Positions 45,555 through 54,940 of a DNA stretch of 64,000 bases are shown piece by piece (position 1 is the first letter of the stretch; each line of letters begins with the position of its first letter). Location: assembly GCA_030683005.1 (NCBI GenBank), contig JAUXMY010000029.1, positions 1-64,000 on the forward strand, in the 5' to 3' direction. The notes under the pieces were generated by a model, which did no database searches, was not told the origin of the DNA, and saw nothing but the letters and a program-made list of their open reading frames with translations. The stretch is from Caulobacter sp. (GTDB lineage: Bacteria; Pseudomonadota; Alphaproteobacteria; Caulobacterales; Caulobacteraceae). The position numbers and the translations under genes are program-made.

Positions 45555-47528
45555 ATGAGATTTGCGAGCATTCTGGCCGCCGTCGCATTGCTGACGGGGC
45601 TCGTGGCGCCAGACGCCCTGGCGCAGGGCGCGCCGCCGACGATCGCGGAGCTGACGGCCGAGGGCCGCATCCACGGCGTCGAGGTGTCCCCCTCCGGCCG
45701 ATACCTGGCGATCATCCGGCACGCCGGCGTAACCGACACCGTCCAGATCATCGACCTGGTCAGCCGGACGCAGTCGGTGGTTACCGGTCCGCCGTTCGCG
45801 GTGTTCATGATCGGGGCGGTGCACTGGAAGAGCGATGACCGGCTGATCTATTCCTACTCGGGCTTCGGCGTGCCGAAGACGTCTTCGCCGGACGCGCCGA
45901 AGATGCGACCCCGGTTCGCCTTCGACCGCGGCCTGATGGCGGTCAACCGCGACGGCTCGCGGCGGGCCCGGATCGTCGCAAATCGGGTCATCGACTGGCT
46001 CGACAGGGACCCGGGACATGTCCTGATCCAGGGCGTGAACGCCGAAACCCTCGGCCGCTGGACCAAAGCGCTCAAGGTCGATGTGGAGACCGGCAAGGTC
46101 GTCGAGATGCTTGACGCCGGCGACGCCACCACCTTGGGCTGGGACGCCGACCGGGAGGGCAATGTCGTGGTCCGCTACGAGCGGATCGGCATGAGCGGCG
46201 GAATGCGCGTGCTCGGCCGCGGCGCGGACAAGCGCTGGCAGGAGCTGTTCACGGTGCGGGAGAAGGATGTCCGCGCCATGCCGGATCTCGAGGTCCTGCG
46301 GGTCTCGCCGGACCCCTCGAAATTCTATGTCGCGGTCAAGCCCGAGCCGGGGGCGGCCAGCGATACGCGCGAGCTGCGCCTCTACGACCTGGTCGGCAGG
46401 ACCATGGGACCGCTCCTGCTGAGCCTGCCCCGGTACGACTTCGAGGCCGTCACCTTCGACGAGGAGACCGGCGAGGCCTCGGGGCTGTGCTTCTGGGACG
46501 ACGTGTTCCGCTGCGATCTGAAGGACCCGGCGGCCCGGAAGGACTACGAGGCCATGGTCGCGCGGTTCGGCTCCGACCGCAGCGTCTTCCTGCGCTCGAA
46601 GTCGCGGAGCGGCGATGTTCAGGTGATCTATGTGCAGGGGCCGACCGACTCCGGCTCCTACCACGTCTACGACCGCCGAACGGGCAAGGTGGAGGCGCTG
46701 GGCAACCAGCGGCCGGCGCTGAAGGACCGGTTGGCGCCAACGGTCCGCACCGAATGGACCACGCGCGACGGCGTGACCCTGTCGGGCTACCTGACCACGC
46801 CGCGCGTCGCGCCGGCCGGAAAGGCGCCGCTCGTCCTCATGCCGCACGGCGGTCCGGAGGCGCGCGACAAGCTCGACTACGACCGGTGGGCCCAGGCCTT
46901 CGCGGCGCGGGGCTATACGGTGTTCCAGCCCAACTTCCGCGGCTCGGGCGGCTTTGGCGCCGCCTTCGCGGCCCAGGGCTACGGCCAGTGGGGCCTGCGC
47001 ATGCAGGATGACATCATGGACGGGGTCCAGGCCCTGATCGACCAGGGCAAGGTCGACGCCGACCGCATGTGCGTGGTTGGCGGCAGCTACGGCGGCTATG
47101 TCGGCCTCTACGCCGGCGCCAAAACACCGGAGCGGTTCAAATGCGTGGTCAGCCTGGCCGGGGTCGGCGACCTGGTGGCCATGCAGAAGTGGCAGCGGGC
47201 GCGCAGCGGCGCCGACTCGCCGACCTACCGCTACTGGCTGAAGTCGATCGGCGACCCGGATAAGGACCGCGACCGGCTGGTCGCCACCTCCCCGATCACC
47301 TATGCCGGCGCCTACGGCCCGCCGGTGCTGCTGATCCACGGGACCGAGGACGACATCGTGCCGATCAGCCAGTCCCGCGACATGAACGCCGCTCTCAAGC
47401 GCGCCGGCCGGTCGGTGACGTTCATCGAGGTCGAAGGCGAAGGCCACTCCGGTTGGGACGCCGACGAGGAAGCCAAGGCCCTCACCGAAATGGTCGCCTT
47501 CGTCGACGCCGCGATAGGCCGGAAGTAG
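45555..47528 (+). CDS. S9-family peptidase, exported (tandem copy 1)
   Basis: A 657-residue prolyl-oligopeptidase-type enzyme. The signal peptide is MRFASILAAVALLTGL up to ALAQG. A beta-propeller-like region fills ~30-400. The hydrolase domain has LMPHGGPEARDKLDYD, NFRGSGGFG, the nucleophile Ser511 in GGSYGGYVGL, HGTEDDIVP with the Asp and GEGHSGW with the His. It likely cleaves short peptides in the periplasm. A second copy follows after 56 bases with a similar leader. Confidence 0.9.
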   Translation: MRFASILAAVALLTGLVAPDALAQGAPPTIAELTAEGRIHGVEVSPSGRYLAIIRHAGVTDTVQIIDLVSRTQSVVTGPPFAVFMIGAVHWKSDDRLIYSYSGFGVPKTSSPDAPKMRPRFAFDRGLMAVNRDGSRRARIVANRVIDWLDRDPGHVLIQGVNAETLGRWTKALKVDVETGKVVEMLDAGDATTLGWDADREGNVVVRYERIGMSGGMRVLGRGADKRWQELFTVREKDVRAMPDLEVLRVSPDPSKFYVAVKPEPGAASDTRELRLYDLVGRTMGPLLLSLPRYDFEAVTFDEETGEASGLCFWDDVFRCDLKDPAARKDYEAMVARFGSDRSVFLRSKSRSGDVQVIYVQGPTDSGSYHVYDRRTGKVEALGNQRPALKDRLAPTVRTEWTTRDGVTLSGYLTTPRVAPAGKAPLVLMPHGGPEARDKLDYDRWAQAFAARGYTVFQPNFRGSGGFGAAFAAQGYGQWGLRMQDDIMDGVQALIDQGKVDADRMCVVGGSYGGYVGLYAGAKTPERFKCVVSLAGVGDLVAMQKWQRARSGADSPTYRYWLKSIGDPDKDRDRLVATSPITYAGAYGPPVLLIHGTEDDIVPISQSRDMNAALKRAGRSVTFIEVEGEGHSGWDADEEAKALTEMVAFVDAAIGRK

Positions 47529-47584
47529 GACCCGCTTGACGGGAACATCGGCGACACGCAGCTTCGCCGTCGGGGGAGGGCAGT

Positions 47585-49594
47585 ATGCTTACCAGACGCT
47601 CGATCATGGCCGGCGCGGTCATAGCACCGTTGTCGCTGTCGCTTACCGGCCGGGCGTTCGGCCAGGCGACGGCGCCGCTTCCGCCGTCGCTGGACGAACT
47701 GCTGCGGCAACCGACAGCGCTGGACGTGGCGCTCTCCCCGGACGGCGAACGTATCGCCGTGCTGCGCGAGGTCCGCGAGGGCGGAAAGCGGCTCTCCTAC
47801 ATCCTGATCAACACCATCGCCAACCTGGCCGCCCCGCCGACGCGGGTCGTGGTCGGCGATATCGACGTCGAGCAGGTCGAATGGGCCAACAACGAGCGCT
47901 TGCTGGTCTGGATCGCGATCACCAAGGCCGCGGACGGCAAGGCCACCGGCCTGTGGTTCAACGGCGAGTTCATCCCCATCCCCGTGCGTCGGCTGCTGGC
48001 CATCGGCGCGGATGGCGAGCAGCAGGTGGTGCTGTTCAACAACCAGGCCAAGGCCCTGAAACGCGACTTCAACCTGTCCTGGGTGGTTGATCCCCTGCCG
48101 CATGATCCGCGCGGCGTGCTCATGCAGATGTGGGACTACACCTGGGACGCCTGGGCCCTGCACCGTGTCGACGTCTACACCGGCGAAGCGACGAGGATCG
48201 AGCGCGGCACGAGGCTGACAGACTTCTGGTTCATGCAGGACGGCGTCCCGGTGCTCCGCTACGACAGCAATTCGCGGAACACGGTCACCGTCTTTGCCCG
48301 GGCCCCGGGCGAGAAGGACTGGAAGCAGATCCGCAAGTTCCGCCGCAACGACGTCCGGAAGATCGAGGACTTCGACGTGGTCGGCGCCTCGCCCGAGCCG
48401 GGGGTCCTGTACGTTGCGCACAGGGGCGAAGGCGAGGACGTCAAGGCCATACGGGAGTTCGACCTGCGCACCCTGACCATGGGCAAGGTCGTCGTCCAGC
48501 GGGCCGGACGCGACCTGGACATGGTGTGGATGGACGAGAACCAGCAGCTGGTCGCGGCCGGCTATACCGAGGATAGACAGGCCTACGCGTTCAGCGATCC
48601 GTCCCTGGCCGCTCACTTCAAGGGGATCAACACCTACTTCAAGGACAAGGCGAATGTCCGGCTCTACGACATGAACCTCGACCATAGTCGGATGCTGCTG
48701 AAGGTCTCGGGCCCGACCAACCCGGGAGAGTTCTACGCCTATAACCGAACGACGAAGTCCCTGGACCTGCTGGCGGAGCAACGGCCCTGGCTGTCGGCCG
48801 ATCGCCTTGCGCCGATGGAGACCCTGAAGGTCCGGACCCGCGACGGCGCCGAGATCACCGCCTATCTGACCACGCCCATCAAACCTGGACCCCATCCACT
48901 GATCGTCATGCCGCACGGCGGGCCGGAGGTTCGCGACAGCTATGACTTTGATCTTTGGCCGCAGTTCATGGCCGCGCAGGGCTGGATGGTCCTTCAGCCC
49001 AACTTCCGGGGCTCGGGCGGCTATGGCAAGGCCTTCGCGGAGGCCGGTCACCGCCGCTGGGGCGACCGCATGCAGGACGACGTCGAGGATTGCGTCGATC
49101 ACGTGCTGGCGACCGGCCGCGCCGACGCGCGCAGGGTCGCCATTCTCGGGGCGAGCTACGGCGGGTACGCTGCCCTGATGGGGGTTGTCCGCCGGCCCGG
49201 TCTCTATCGCTGCGCGGTAGCGATTTCCGGCGACAGCGACCTGGAGCTGGCGCTCGACTACAGCCGCCGCGAGGAAGGGGCCGACTCGCCGGCCTATGCC
49301 TATTGGGTCAAGAGCATCGGCGACCCGAAGGCTGACGCCGCCGCCTTGCGCGCCGCCTCTCCGCGCTATCGGGCCGCGGAGATCAGGGCTCCGATCCTGC
49401 TCATCCACGGCACGGAGGACGACATCGTCACGCCGCAGTCTTCACGGGAGATGGCCAAGGCCCTCAAGAAGGCCGGCAAGCCCCACGAGCTTGTGGAGCT
49501 CAAGGGCCAGGGCCACTCTGGCTGGCCCCTGGAGACCATGCACCAGGTGCTGGACCGCAGCGCGACCTTCATCGTGAAGGCGTTTGCGACCTAG
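47585..49594 (+). CDS. S9-family peptidase, exported (tandem copy 2)
   Basis: A 669-residue relative of its upstream neighbour, with the same plan and shared blocks (VMPHGGPEVRDSYDFD, NFRGSGGYGKAF, Ser524 in GASYGGYAALMG, HGTEDDIVT, GQGHSGW). The N-terminus LTRRSIMAGAVIAPLSLSL has twin Arg, so it may leave by Tat while copy 1 looks Sec-dependent. The ~56 bases before each gene share CCCGCTTGACGGGA and a CAGCTT...CGTCGGGGG segment, which shows the leader was copied too. Confidence 0.9.
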   Translation: MLTRRSIMAGAVIAPLSLSLTGRAFGQATAPLPPSLDELLRQPTALDVALSPDGERIAVLREVREGGKRLSYILINTIANLAAPPTRVVVGDIDVEQVEWANNERLLVWIAITKAADGKATGLWFNGEFIPIPVRRLLAIGADGEQQVVLFNNQAKALKRDFNLSWVVDPLPHDPRGVLMQMWDYTWDAWALHRVDVYTGEATRIERGTRLTDFWFMQDGVPVLRYDSNSRNTVTVFARAPGEKDWKQIRKFRRNDVRKIEDFDVVGASPEPGVLYVAHRGEGEDVKAIREFDLRTLTMGKVVVQRAGRDLDMVWMDENQQLVAAGYTEDRQAYAFSDPSLAAHFKGINTYFKDKANVRLYDMNLDHSRMLLKVSGPTNPGEFYAYNRTTKSLDLLAEQRPWLSADRLAPMETLKVRTRDGAEITAYLTTPIKPGPHPLIVMPHGGPEVRDSYDFDLWPQFMAAQGWMVLQPNFRGSGGYGKAFAEAGHRRWGDRMQDDVEDCVDHVLATGRADARRVAILGASYGGYAALMGVVRRPGLYRCAVAISGDSDLELALDYSRREEGADSPAYAYWVKSIGDPKADAAALRAASPRYRAAEIRAPILLIHGTEDDIVTPQSSREMAKALKKAGKPHELVELKGQGHSGWPLETMHQVLDRSATFIVKAFAT

Positions 49595-49645
49595 AAAGAC
49601 GCGGGGACACGCACCGGCCGCGCCGGGCCATGTCCTCGCCTCCCC

Positions 49646-50632
49646 TCACGGCTTGGCCACAAACACCTTCGCCTTCAGCCACCCCGCCAGGTCGGCCGCC
49701 GAGCGGTCGGCGATCTGTTCCATGGGGACGTGGCCGACCTTGTCGTAGATGATCACCGTCGAGCCGGGGATGGCGTCGCCGAACCTGCCGGCGGCGGAGA
49801 CCGGGATCAGGCGGTCGTCCGTGCCGTGCAGGACCAGGGTCGGGGCGGTGATGGCCGCCAGCTTTTCCTTGGTCGCCGCGTCCTTCGGGTCGAAGCTGCC
49901 CATCAGGCCCAGGATGATGTCCTTGTGGCCGGGCGCGCGGGCCATCTCGACGTAGCGGGCGACCATGGCGTCGTCGGCCATGTCCGGCGTCGGCTCGAAG
50001 GCGTCGCGCAGGCCGGCCCGGGTCATGGCGCTGACGTCGAGGTCCTTGACGATGGCCCGGCCGAGCGGATTGCGCAGCACCTTGAAGATGAAGGGGCCCT
50101 CGTCGCCCTCTTCGCGCGGCTCGAGCCAGCCGGCGGCGTTGACCAGCACCGCGCCCTGAACTTTTTCCGGATGGGCCAGCGCGTAGGCCCAGGTCACCCC
50201 GCCGCCCATCGAGTTGCCGATCAGCACGAACTTCTCGACGCCGAGCCTGCTCACCGTCTCGTCGACGATGTCGACAAAGCCCGTGCGCTTGAGCGTGTAG
50301 CCCTCCGGCGCGCGGGTCAGGCCGTGGCCGGGCAGGTCGAGGCTGATGATGCGGTACTCCCCGCCCAGCCGCTTCACCCAGGGCTCCCAGGTCTCGAGGT
50401 TGGCCGAGAAGCCGTGGACCATGACCAGCACCGGTCCGTCGCGCATGCCCTGGTCGCGGTAGTGGACGCGGACGCCGTCGCTCAGGGTCAGGTATTGCGA
50501 GGCCGGGGTGGCGTACTTGGCCTCCAGCGTCTCGTAGGGAATGGCCGGACGCCGCATGGCTAGCCAGCCGCCGACCAGCACCACGGCGACCACGACCAGC
50601 AGGGCGACCAGCACCTTGCCCAGCGTCTTCAT
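49646..50632 (-). CDS. Alpha/beta-fold hydrolase, membrane-anchored
   Basis: A 328-residue hydrolase. The first ~25 residues (VLVALLVVVAVVLVGGWLAM) form a membrane anchor or uncleaved signal. The fold shows VHGFSANLETW, FVLIGNSMGGGVTW with nucleophile Ser, LHGTDDRLIP (Asp region) and DKVGHVPMEQ (His). Resembles esterase/epoxide hydrolase or meta-cleavage hydrolases; substrate unknown. Start at 50632, with GGGGGA upstream; a longer frame to 50707 is rejected. Convergent with the S9 gene. Confidence 0.87.
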   Translation of the reverse strand: MKTLGKVLVALLVVVAVVLVGGWLAMRRPAIPYETLEAKYATPASQYLTLSDGVRVHYRDQGMRDGPVLVMVHGFSANLETWEPWVKRLGGEYRIISLDLPGHGLTRAPEGYTLKRTGFVDIVDETVSRLGVEKFVLIGNSMGGGVTWAYALAHPEKVQGAVLVNAAGWLEPREEGDEGPFIFKVLRNPLGRAIVKDLDVSAMTRAGLRDAFEPTPDMADDAMVARYVEMARAPGHKDIILGLMGSFDPKDAATKEKLAAITAPTLVLHGTDDRLIPVSAAGRFGDAIPGSTVIIYDKVGHVPMEQIADRSAADLAGWLKAKVFVAKP

Positions 50633-50736
50633 CCTGCGTTCCCCCGTCCCTCTTCGTTGTCGCAGAAGAGATGGCGCGAAACGCCGCAGGTCAAGCTGGT
50701 GGGGCAATCACGCCAACGGAAGGCAGAGCATCGTCT

Positions 50737-50884
50737 CCCTTCCTCCTCGATGGAGGAAGGGCCGGGGATGGTGGTGAAGGCAGCGCCTTTCCTGGTGGGC
50801 GCAATTGGCTCCGAGCCTGTTGAGCCCATCGCTTCGACCCTGCGGCTCCACCACCACCCAACCCTCCTCCATCGAGGAGGAGGG
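50737..50884. repeat. Hairpin-bounded intergenic element, copy 2 of 3
   Basis: A 148-bp element with the same end hairpins as copy 1: CCCTTCCTCC-TCGAT-GGAGGAAGGG at 50737-50761 and CCCTCCTCC-ATCGA-GGAGGAGGG at 50862-50884. The inner ends GGGGATGGTGGTG and CCACCACCACCCAA are kept and GAGCCCATCGCTTCG is shared with copy 1. It lies between the hydrolase start and the moeB stop, upstream of the former. Confidence 0.9.
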
Positions 50885-50904
50885 CTCTCAAGGTGCGGCA
50901 TTGC

Positions 50905-51639
50905 TCAGCCGCAGGCGGGACAGTCCGGATCGGCGCCGATGCGCACGGTGCGGGTCTCGCCGGCCAGGGCGTCGTAGATCAGCAGCCGGCCGGACAGCGG
51001 CTCGCCCGCACCGGTGAGCACCTTCACCGCCTCCAGCGCCATCATCGCGCCGATCACCCCGCCCAGCGCCCCGATCACCCCGACCGAGACGCAGGTGTCG
51101 GCGTCGGGCGGAATCTCCGGCACCAGGCAGCGGTAGCAGGGCCGGCCCGGGAACACCCCGACCTGACCGGTCCAGCGGGCGATGGCCCCGCTGACCAGGG
51201 TCCTGCCCTCCGCCAGACAGGCGTCGGAGACAGCGAAGCGGGTGGCGAAATCGTCCGTACCGTCGAGGATCAGGTCGTAGCCGGCGATGAGCGCGCGGGC
51301 GTTGTCGGGTGTCACGGCCACGGCGTGCGGCTCGACCACGATCTCTGGATTGAGCGCCGACAGATGCTCCGCGGCGGCCTCGACCTTCAGCCGGCCGACG
51401 TCGGCGGTCGTGTAGATCACCTGCCGCTGCAGGTTGGACAGGGCGGCGGTGTCGGGGTCGGCCAGGCCGATGCGGCCGACGCCGGCGGCGGCCAGGTAGA
51501 GGGCGGCGGGCGCGCCCAGCCCCCCGGCCCCGACCATCAGCACGCTGGCGGCTTTCAGCTTCTGCTGCCCCGGCCCGCCGATCTCGCGCAGCACCAGATG
51601 GCGGGCGTAGCGTTCGACCTCGGCCTCAGAAAACGCCAT
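50905..51639 (-). CDS. moeB: MoeB/ThiF-type sulfur-carrier adenylyltransferase
   Basis: A 244-residue E1-like enzyme that adenylates the C-terminus of a small sulfur carrier such as MoaD for molybdopterin synthesis, or Thi[22 protein letters not shown] is the ATP loop, [14 protein letters not shown] holds the Asp and Arg of the site, and [10 protein letters not shown] follows. Two Cys pairs, CYRC and CPAC, bind zinc. No rhodanese domain is present, as in E. coli MoeB. The ATG at 51639 has GAGGTCAAGGA upstream. Only 40 bases separate it from the divergent hslV. Confidence 0.9.
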   Translation of the reverse strand: MAFSEAEVERYARHLVLREIGGPGQQKLKAASVLMVGAGGLGAPAALYLAAAGVGRIGLADPDTAALSNLQRQVIYTTADVGRLKVEAAAEHLSALNPEIVVEPHAVAVTPDNARALIAGYDLILDGTDDFATRFAVSDACLAEGRTLVSGAIARWTGQVGVFPGRPCYRCLVPEIPPDADTCVSVGVIGALGGVIGAMMALEAVKVLTGAGEPLSGRLLIYDALAGETRTVRIGADPDCPACG

Positions 51640-51679
51640 GTCCTTGACCTCACAGGCCCGCGCGGCCACATCGAAAGCC

Positions 51680-52231
51680 ATGCAGAGCGCGACGAACTTC
51701 CCTGACTGGCACGGCACCACCATCCTGGCGGTGCGCAAGAACGGCAAGACCGTGATGGTCGGCGACGGTCAGGTCTCCATGGGCCAGACCGTGGTCAAGG
51801 GCAACGCCCGAAAGGTGCGCACCCTGGCCGGGGGCAAGGTGATCGCCGGGTTCGCCGGCGCCACCGCCGACGCCTTCACCCTGATCGAGCGGCTGGAGGC
51901 CAAGCTGGAGCAGTTCCCGGGCCAGCTGGCCCGGGCCTGCGTCGAGCTGGCCAAGGACTGGCGCACCGACCGCTACCTGCGCCGGCTGGAGGCCATGCTG
52001 CTGGTCGCCGACGAGACCGCCATCTACACCGTCACCGGCGTCGGCGACGTGCTGGAGCCGGAGGGCGGCGTCGCCGCCATCGGCTCGGGCGGCAACTATG
52101 CCCTCGCCGCCGCCAAGGCCCTCGCCGAACACACCGACCTCTCCGCCGACGAGGTCGCCCGCAAGGCGATGGGCATCGCCGCCGAGATCTGCGTCTACAC
52201 CAACGGGTCGCTGACGGTGGAAACGCTGTAG
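51680..52231 (+). CDS. hslV: ATP-dependent protease subunit HslV
   Basis: A 183-residue threonine protease subunit of the HslVU (ClpYQ) proteasome-like complex. The first 12 residues are a propeptide; the catalytic Thr13 starts [29 protein letters not shown] and [16 protein letters not shown] are family blocks. It works with HslU, whose gene is 1.1 kb downstream with another gene between. Start at 51680 follows CATCGAAAGCC with no strong ribosome site. Confidence 0.96.
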   Translation: MQSATNFPDWHGTTILAVRKNGKTVMVGDGQVSMGQTVVKGNARKVRTLAGGKVIAGFAGATADAFTLIERLEAKLEQFPGQLARACVELAKDWRTDRYLRRLEAMLLVADETAIYTVTGVGDVLEPEGGVAAIGSGGNYALAAAKALAEHTDLSADEVARKAMGIAAEICVYTNGSLTVETL

Positions 52232-52239
52232 GCCAATAG

Positions 52240-52390
52240 CCCTCCTCCTCGATGGAGGAGGGTTGGGTGGTGGTGTGGCCGCTGAGTTCAGGCGATGGGC
52301 TCAACAGGACGCCGACGCCTTCCGGAGCCAGCCCCGTCCCGCCGGAGCCACACCACCATCCCCGGCCCTTCCTCCATCGAGGAGGAAGGG
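52240..52390. repeat. Hairpin-bounded intergenic element, copy 3 of 3 (reversed)
   Basis: A 151-bp element in the opposite orientation to copies 1 and 2: CCCTCCTCC-TCGAT-GGAGGAGGG at 52240-52262 on the left and CCCTTCCTCC-ATCGA-GGAGGAAGGG at 52366-52390 on the right, with GTTGGGTGGTGGTGTGGC just inside. It begins 8 bases after the hslV stop and separates hslV from the following gene. Confidence 0.9.
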
Positions 52391-52469
52391 GGAAGCGCAC
52401 CACCTGTCCGCGAATTAACGGGACTTCCCCGGCGCCCCTGGCGTGAATGCCGTCCGGGAGGACTCCATC

Positions 52470-53327
52470 ATGCGCCGTCTCACCACCCTCGCCGCCCTGC
52501 CGGCGTTACTCGCCCTGCCCGCCCTCGCGCAGCCCGTCACCCCCGATCCTGTTGTCGCCGCCGAGCGGGCGTTCGCGGTCGACGGTTCTGCGATGGGCGT
52601 CAAGGCCTCGTTCCTCAAACACTCGTCGCCCGACGCCATCGTCATCCAGCCGGAGCCGGTCAACGCCCACGACAGCCTGGCCGCCGCGCCGGACGGCAAG
52701 CCGGACGATCCGAAGCTCGAATGGTGGCCGGTCTGGGCAGGGGTGGCCAAATCAGGCGACCTTGGCTTCACGACCGGTCCCTACGCCGTGGGCGGCAATC
52801 GGCGCGGCCACTATTTCACGGTCTGGAAGAAGCAGTTGAACGGCGAGTGGAAGTGGCTCTTTGACGGCGGAACGCCCAGCGACCCCTCGGGCGCGCCGGG
52901 TCCCGGCGGACCTGTCGGCTTCCTGAAGGTCGCCGACGTGCCGCCGATGGACAGCGGCGAGGCCCTGGCGCAGGTGCTGGCGGTCGAGGACGCGCTGGCC
53001 ACCGTGGCCCTCACCGACCTGAAGGCCGGTTTCCTGACCGTCTACGCCTGCGACGGGCGCATGCAGGGCTCGGCCCTGCCGCCGGCCGAGACCTGCGAGG
53101 CGGCGGAAGCCGAGATGGCCACCCGGCCGGCTACGGCGCGGCTCAAGACCCTGGGGGGCGAGGCCTCGGCGGCTGGCGATCTGGTCTGGACCTACGGCGT
53201 GATGAGCTGGTCCGGCATTGGAGGGGAGACCAAAGGCCACTATGTGCGCGTGTGGCAGCGTCGCGCGGACGGCTGGCGGATCGTCTTCGACGAACTGCTT
53301 GTCCCGCCGCCGCCGAGGCCCAACTAG
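52470..53327 (+). CDS. Secreted NTF2/SnoaL-like protein
   Basis: A 285-residue protein with a signal peptide (RRLTTLAALPALLALPALA). The mature part has two NTF2-like (DUF4440) halves: VVAAERAFAVDGSAMGVKASF to GHYFTVWKKQLNGEWKWLFDGG, and AQVLAVEDALATVALTDL to GHYVRVWQRRADGWRIVFDE. Both end in the WK/R..W.. pattern of the family. Function unknown. GGGAGGA sits before the ATG at 52470. It breaks the usual hslV-hslU adjacency. Confidence 0.8.
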   Translation: MRRLTTLAALPALLALPALAQPVTPDPVVAAERAFAVDGSAMGVKASFLKHSSPDAIVIQPEPVNAHDSLAAAPDGKPDDPKLEWWPVWAGVAKSGDLGFTTGPYAVGGNRRGHYFTVWKKQLNGEWKWLFDGGTPSDPSGAPGPGGPVGFLKVADVPPMDSGEALAQVLAVEDALATVALTDLKAGFLTVYACDGRMQGSALPPAETCEAAEAEMATRPATARLKTLGGEASAAGDLVWTYGVMSWSGIGGETKGHYVRVWQRRADGWRIVFDELLVPPPPRPN

Positions 53328-53357
53328 GCAAGCGACACAGGCAGTATCAGGCTTCCG

Positions 53358-54665
53358 ATGACCGAGTTTTCCCCGCGCGAGATCGTTTCCGAGCTCGACC
53401 GCTACATCGTCGGCCAGGACGAGGCCAAGCGCGCCGTCGCCGTAGCGCTGCGCAATCGCTGGCGCCGCCGCCGGGTGCCCGACGACCTGCGCGACGAGGT
53501 GACGCCCAAGAACATCCTGATGATCGGCCCGACGGGCGTGGGCAAGACCGAGATCGCCCGCCGCCTCGCCAAGCTGGCCCAGGCCCCGTTCCTCAAGGTC
53601 GAGGCCACCAAGTTCACCGAGGTCGGCTATGTCGGCCGCGACGTCGACCAGATCATGCGCGACCTGGTCGAGAGCGCCATGGCCATGGTCCGCGACAAGC
53701 GCCGCGCCGCCGTGCGCGCCCGGGCCGAGGCCGCCGCCGAGGAGCGCATCCTCGACGCCCTGACCGGCCCGGGCTCCACCGCCGCCCGCGAGTCCTTCCG
53801 CCGCAAGCTCCGCGACGGCGAGCTGAACGACAAGGAGGTCGAGCTACAGCTGGCCGACACCGCCTCGCCGTTCCAGGGCTTCGACATCCCGGGCCAGCCC
53901 GGCGCCTCGATGGGCATGCTCAATCTGGGCGACATGTTCGGCAAGGCCTTCGGCGGCCGCACCCGCACCCACAAGACCACGGTGGCCGGCGCCCACGCGC
54001 CGCTGATCGCCGAGGAGAGCGACAAGCTGCTCGACCAGGAGGCCCTGACCCAGGAGGCCCTCGAACTGGCCGAGAACCAGGGCATCGTCTTCCTCGACGA
54101 GATCGACAAGGTGGCCAGCCGCTCCGACCGGCCCGGCGGCGGCGATGTCTCCCGCGAGGGGGTGCAGCGCGACCTGCTGCCGCTGATCGAGGGCACGACG
54201 GTCTCGACCAAGTACGGGCCGGTGAAGACCGACCATGTCCTGTTCATCGCTTCGGGGGCCTTCCATGTCGCCAAGCCGTCGGACCTGCTGCCCGAGCTGC
54301 AGGGTCGGCTGCCGATCCGGGTGGAGCTCAAGGCCCTGACCCGCGACGATATGCGCCGCATCCTGACCGAGCCGGAAGCCAACCTGATCCGCCAGCACCA
54401 GGCGCTGCTGGCCACCGAGGGCGTCGACCTGGTCTTCACCGAGGACGCCATCGACGCCCTGGCCGACGCCGCCGTGGCCGTGAACGGCAGCCTGGAGAAC
54501 ATCGGCGCCCGCCGCCTGCAGACCATCCTCGAAAAGGTCGTCGAGGAGATCAGCTTCACCGCCGCCGACCGCGGCGGCCAGACGGTGACGGTCGACGCGG
54601 CCTATGTGAAGGACCGCATCGGTGCGCTGGCGGCGGACGTGGATCTGTCGCGGTTTATTCTGTAG
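53358..54665 (+). CDS. hslU: ATP-dependent protease ATPase subunit HslU
   Basis: A 435-residue AAA+ unfoldase that feeds substrates to HslV. The N-terminus [25 protein letters not shown] is typical; Walker A GPTGVGKT lies at residues 57-64 and Walker [11 protein letters not shown] in the middle, after the I-domain insertion (~110-230). The C-terminus ends [10 protein letters not shown], the tail that docks into HslV. Length fits the family. Confidence 0.97.
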   Translation: MTEFSPREIVSELDRYIVGQDEAKRAVAVALRNRWRRRRVPDDLRDEVTPKNILMIGPTGVGKTEIARRLAKLAQAPFLKVEATKFTEVGYVGRDVDQIMRDLVESAMAMVRDKRRAAVRARAEAAAEERILDALTGPGSTAARESFRRKLRDGELNDKEVELQLADTASPFQGFDIPGQPGASMGMLNLGDMFGKAFGGRTRTHKTTVAGAHAPLIAEESDKLLDQEALTQEALELAENQGIVFLDEIDKVASRSDRPGGGDVSREGVQRDLLPLIEGTTVSTKYGPVKTDHVLFIASGAFHVAKPSDLLPELQGRLPIRVELKALTRDDMRRILTEPEANLIRQHQALLATEGVDLVFTEDAIDALADAAVAVNGSLENIGARRLQTILEKVVEEISFTAADRGGQTVTVDAAYVKDRIGALAADVDLSRFIL

Positions 54666-54677
54666 CGCCCCACCCCC

Positions 54678-54801
54678 GTCATCGTCGGACTTGTTCCGAC
54701 GACCCATGCGTGATGAGCGAGCCGACGGGGGCTCGGCCTGACCAGCTCTCGACTTGCTGACGCCGGTGTTCATGGGTCGTCGGAACAAGTCCGACGATGA
54801 C
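54678..54801. repeat. REPIN-like inverted hairpin pair, copy D
   Basis: Arms at 54678-54708 and 54771-54801 are 31-bp perfect reverse complements. Each contains the hairpin CGTCGGA-CTTGT-TCCGACG. The 62-base interior has a small stem GCCGACGGGGGCTCGGC. Placed after hslU, between convergent genes. Confidence 0.9.
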
Positions 54802-54819
54802 GAAGTAGGGGGAGCGGCC

Positions 54820-54934
54820 CTGCGTCCTTCGCGACGCGGCTGCGCCGCTCCTCAGGATGACGAAAGCAGTGGAACGCAAACCACTTTCGTCATGGTGAGG
54901 AGCGAGCTCTCGGGCGAGCGTCGCGAACCACGCA
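54820..54934. repeat. Imperfect inverted repeat next to REPIN copy D
   Basis: TGCGTCCTTCGCGACGC at 54821-54837 faces GCGTCGCGAACCACGCA at 54918-54934, and GCTCCTCAGGATGACGAAAG (54847-54866) faces CTTTCGTCATGGTGAGGAGC (54884-54903), with few mismatches. The middle CAGTGG..CCACT closes the loop. It is a different family from copy D and fills the rest of this 275-bp gap. No gene seen. Confidence 0.75.
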
Positions 54935-54940
54935 ATGCCC

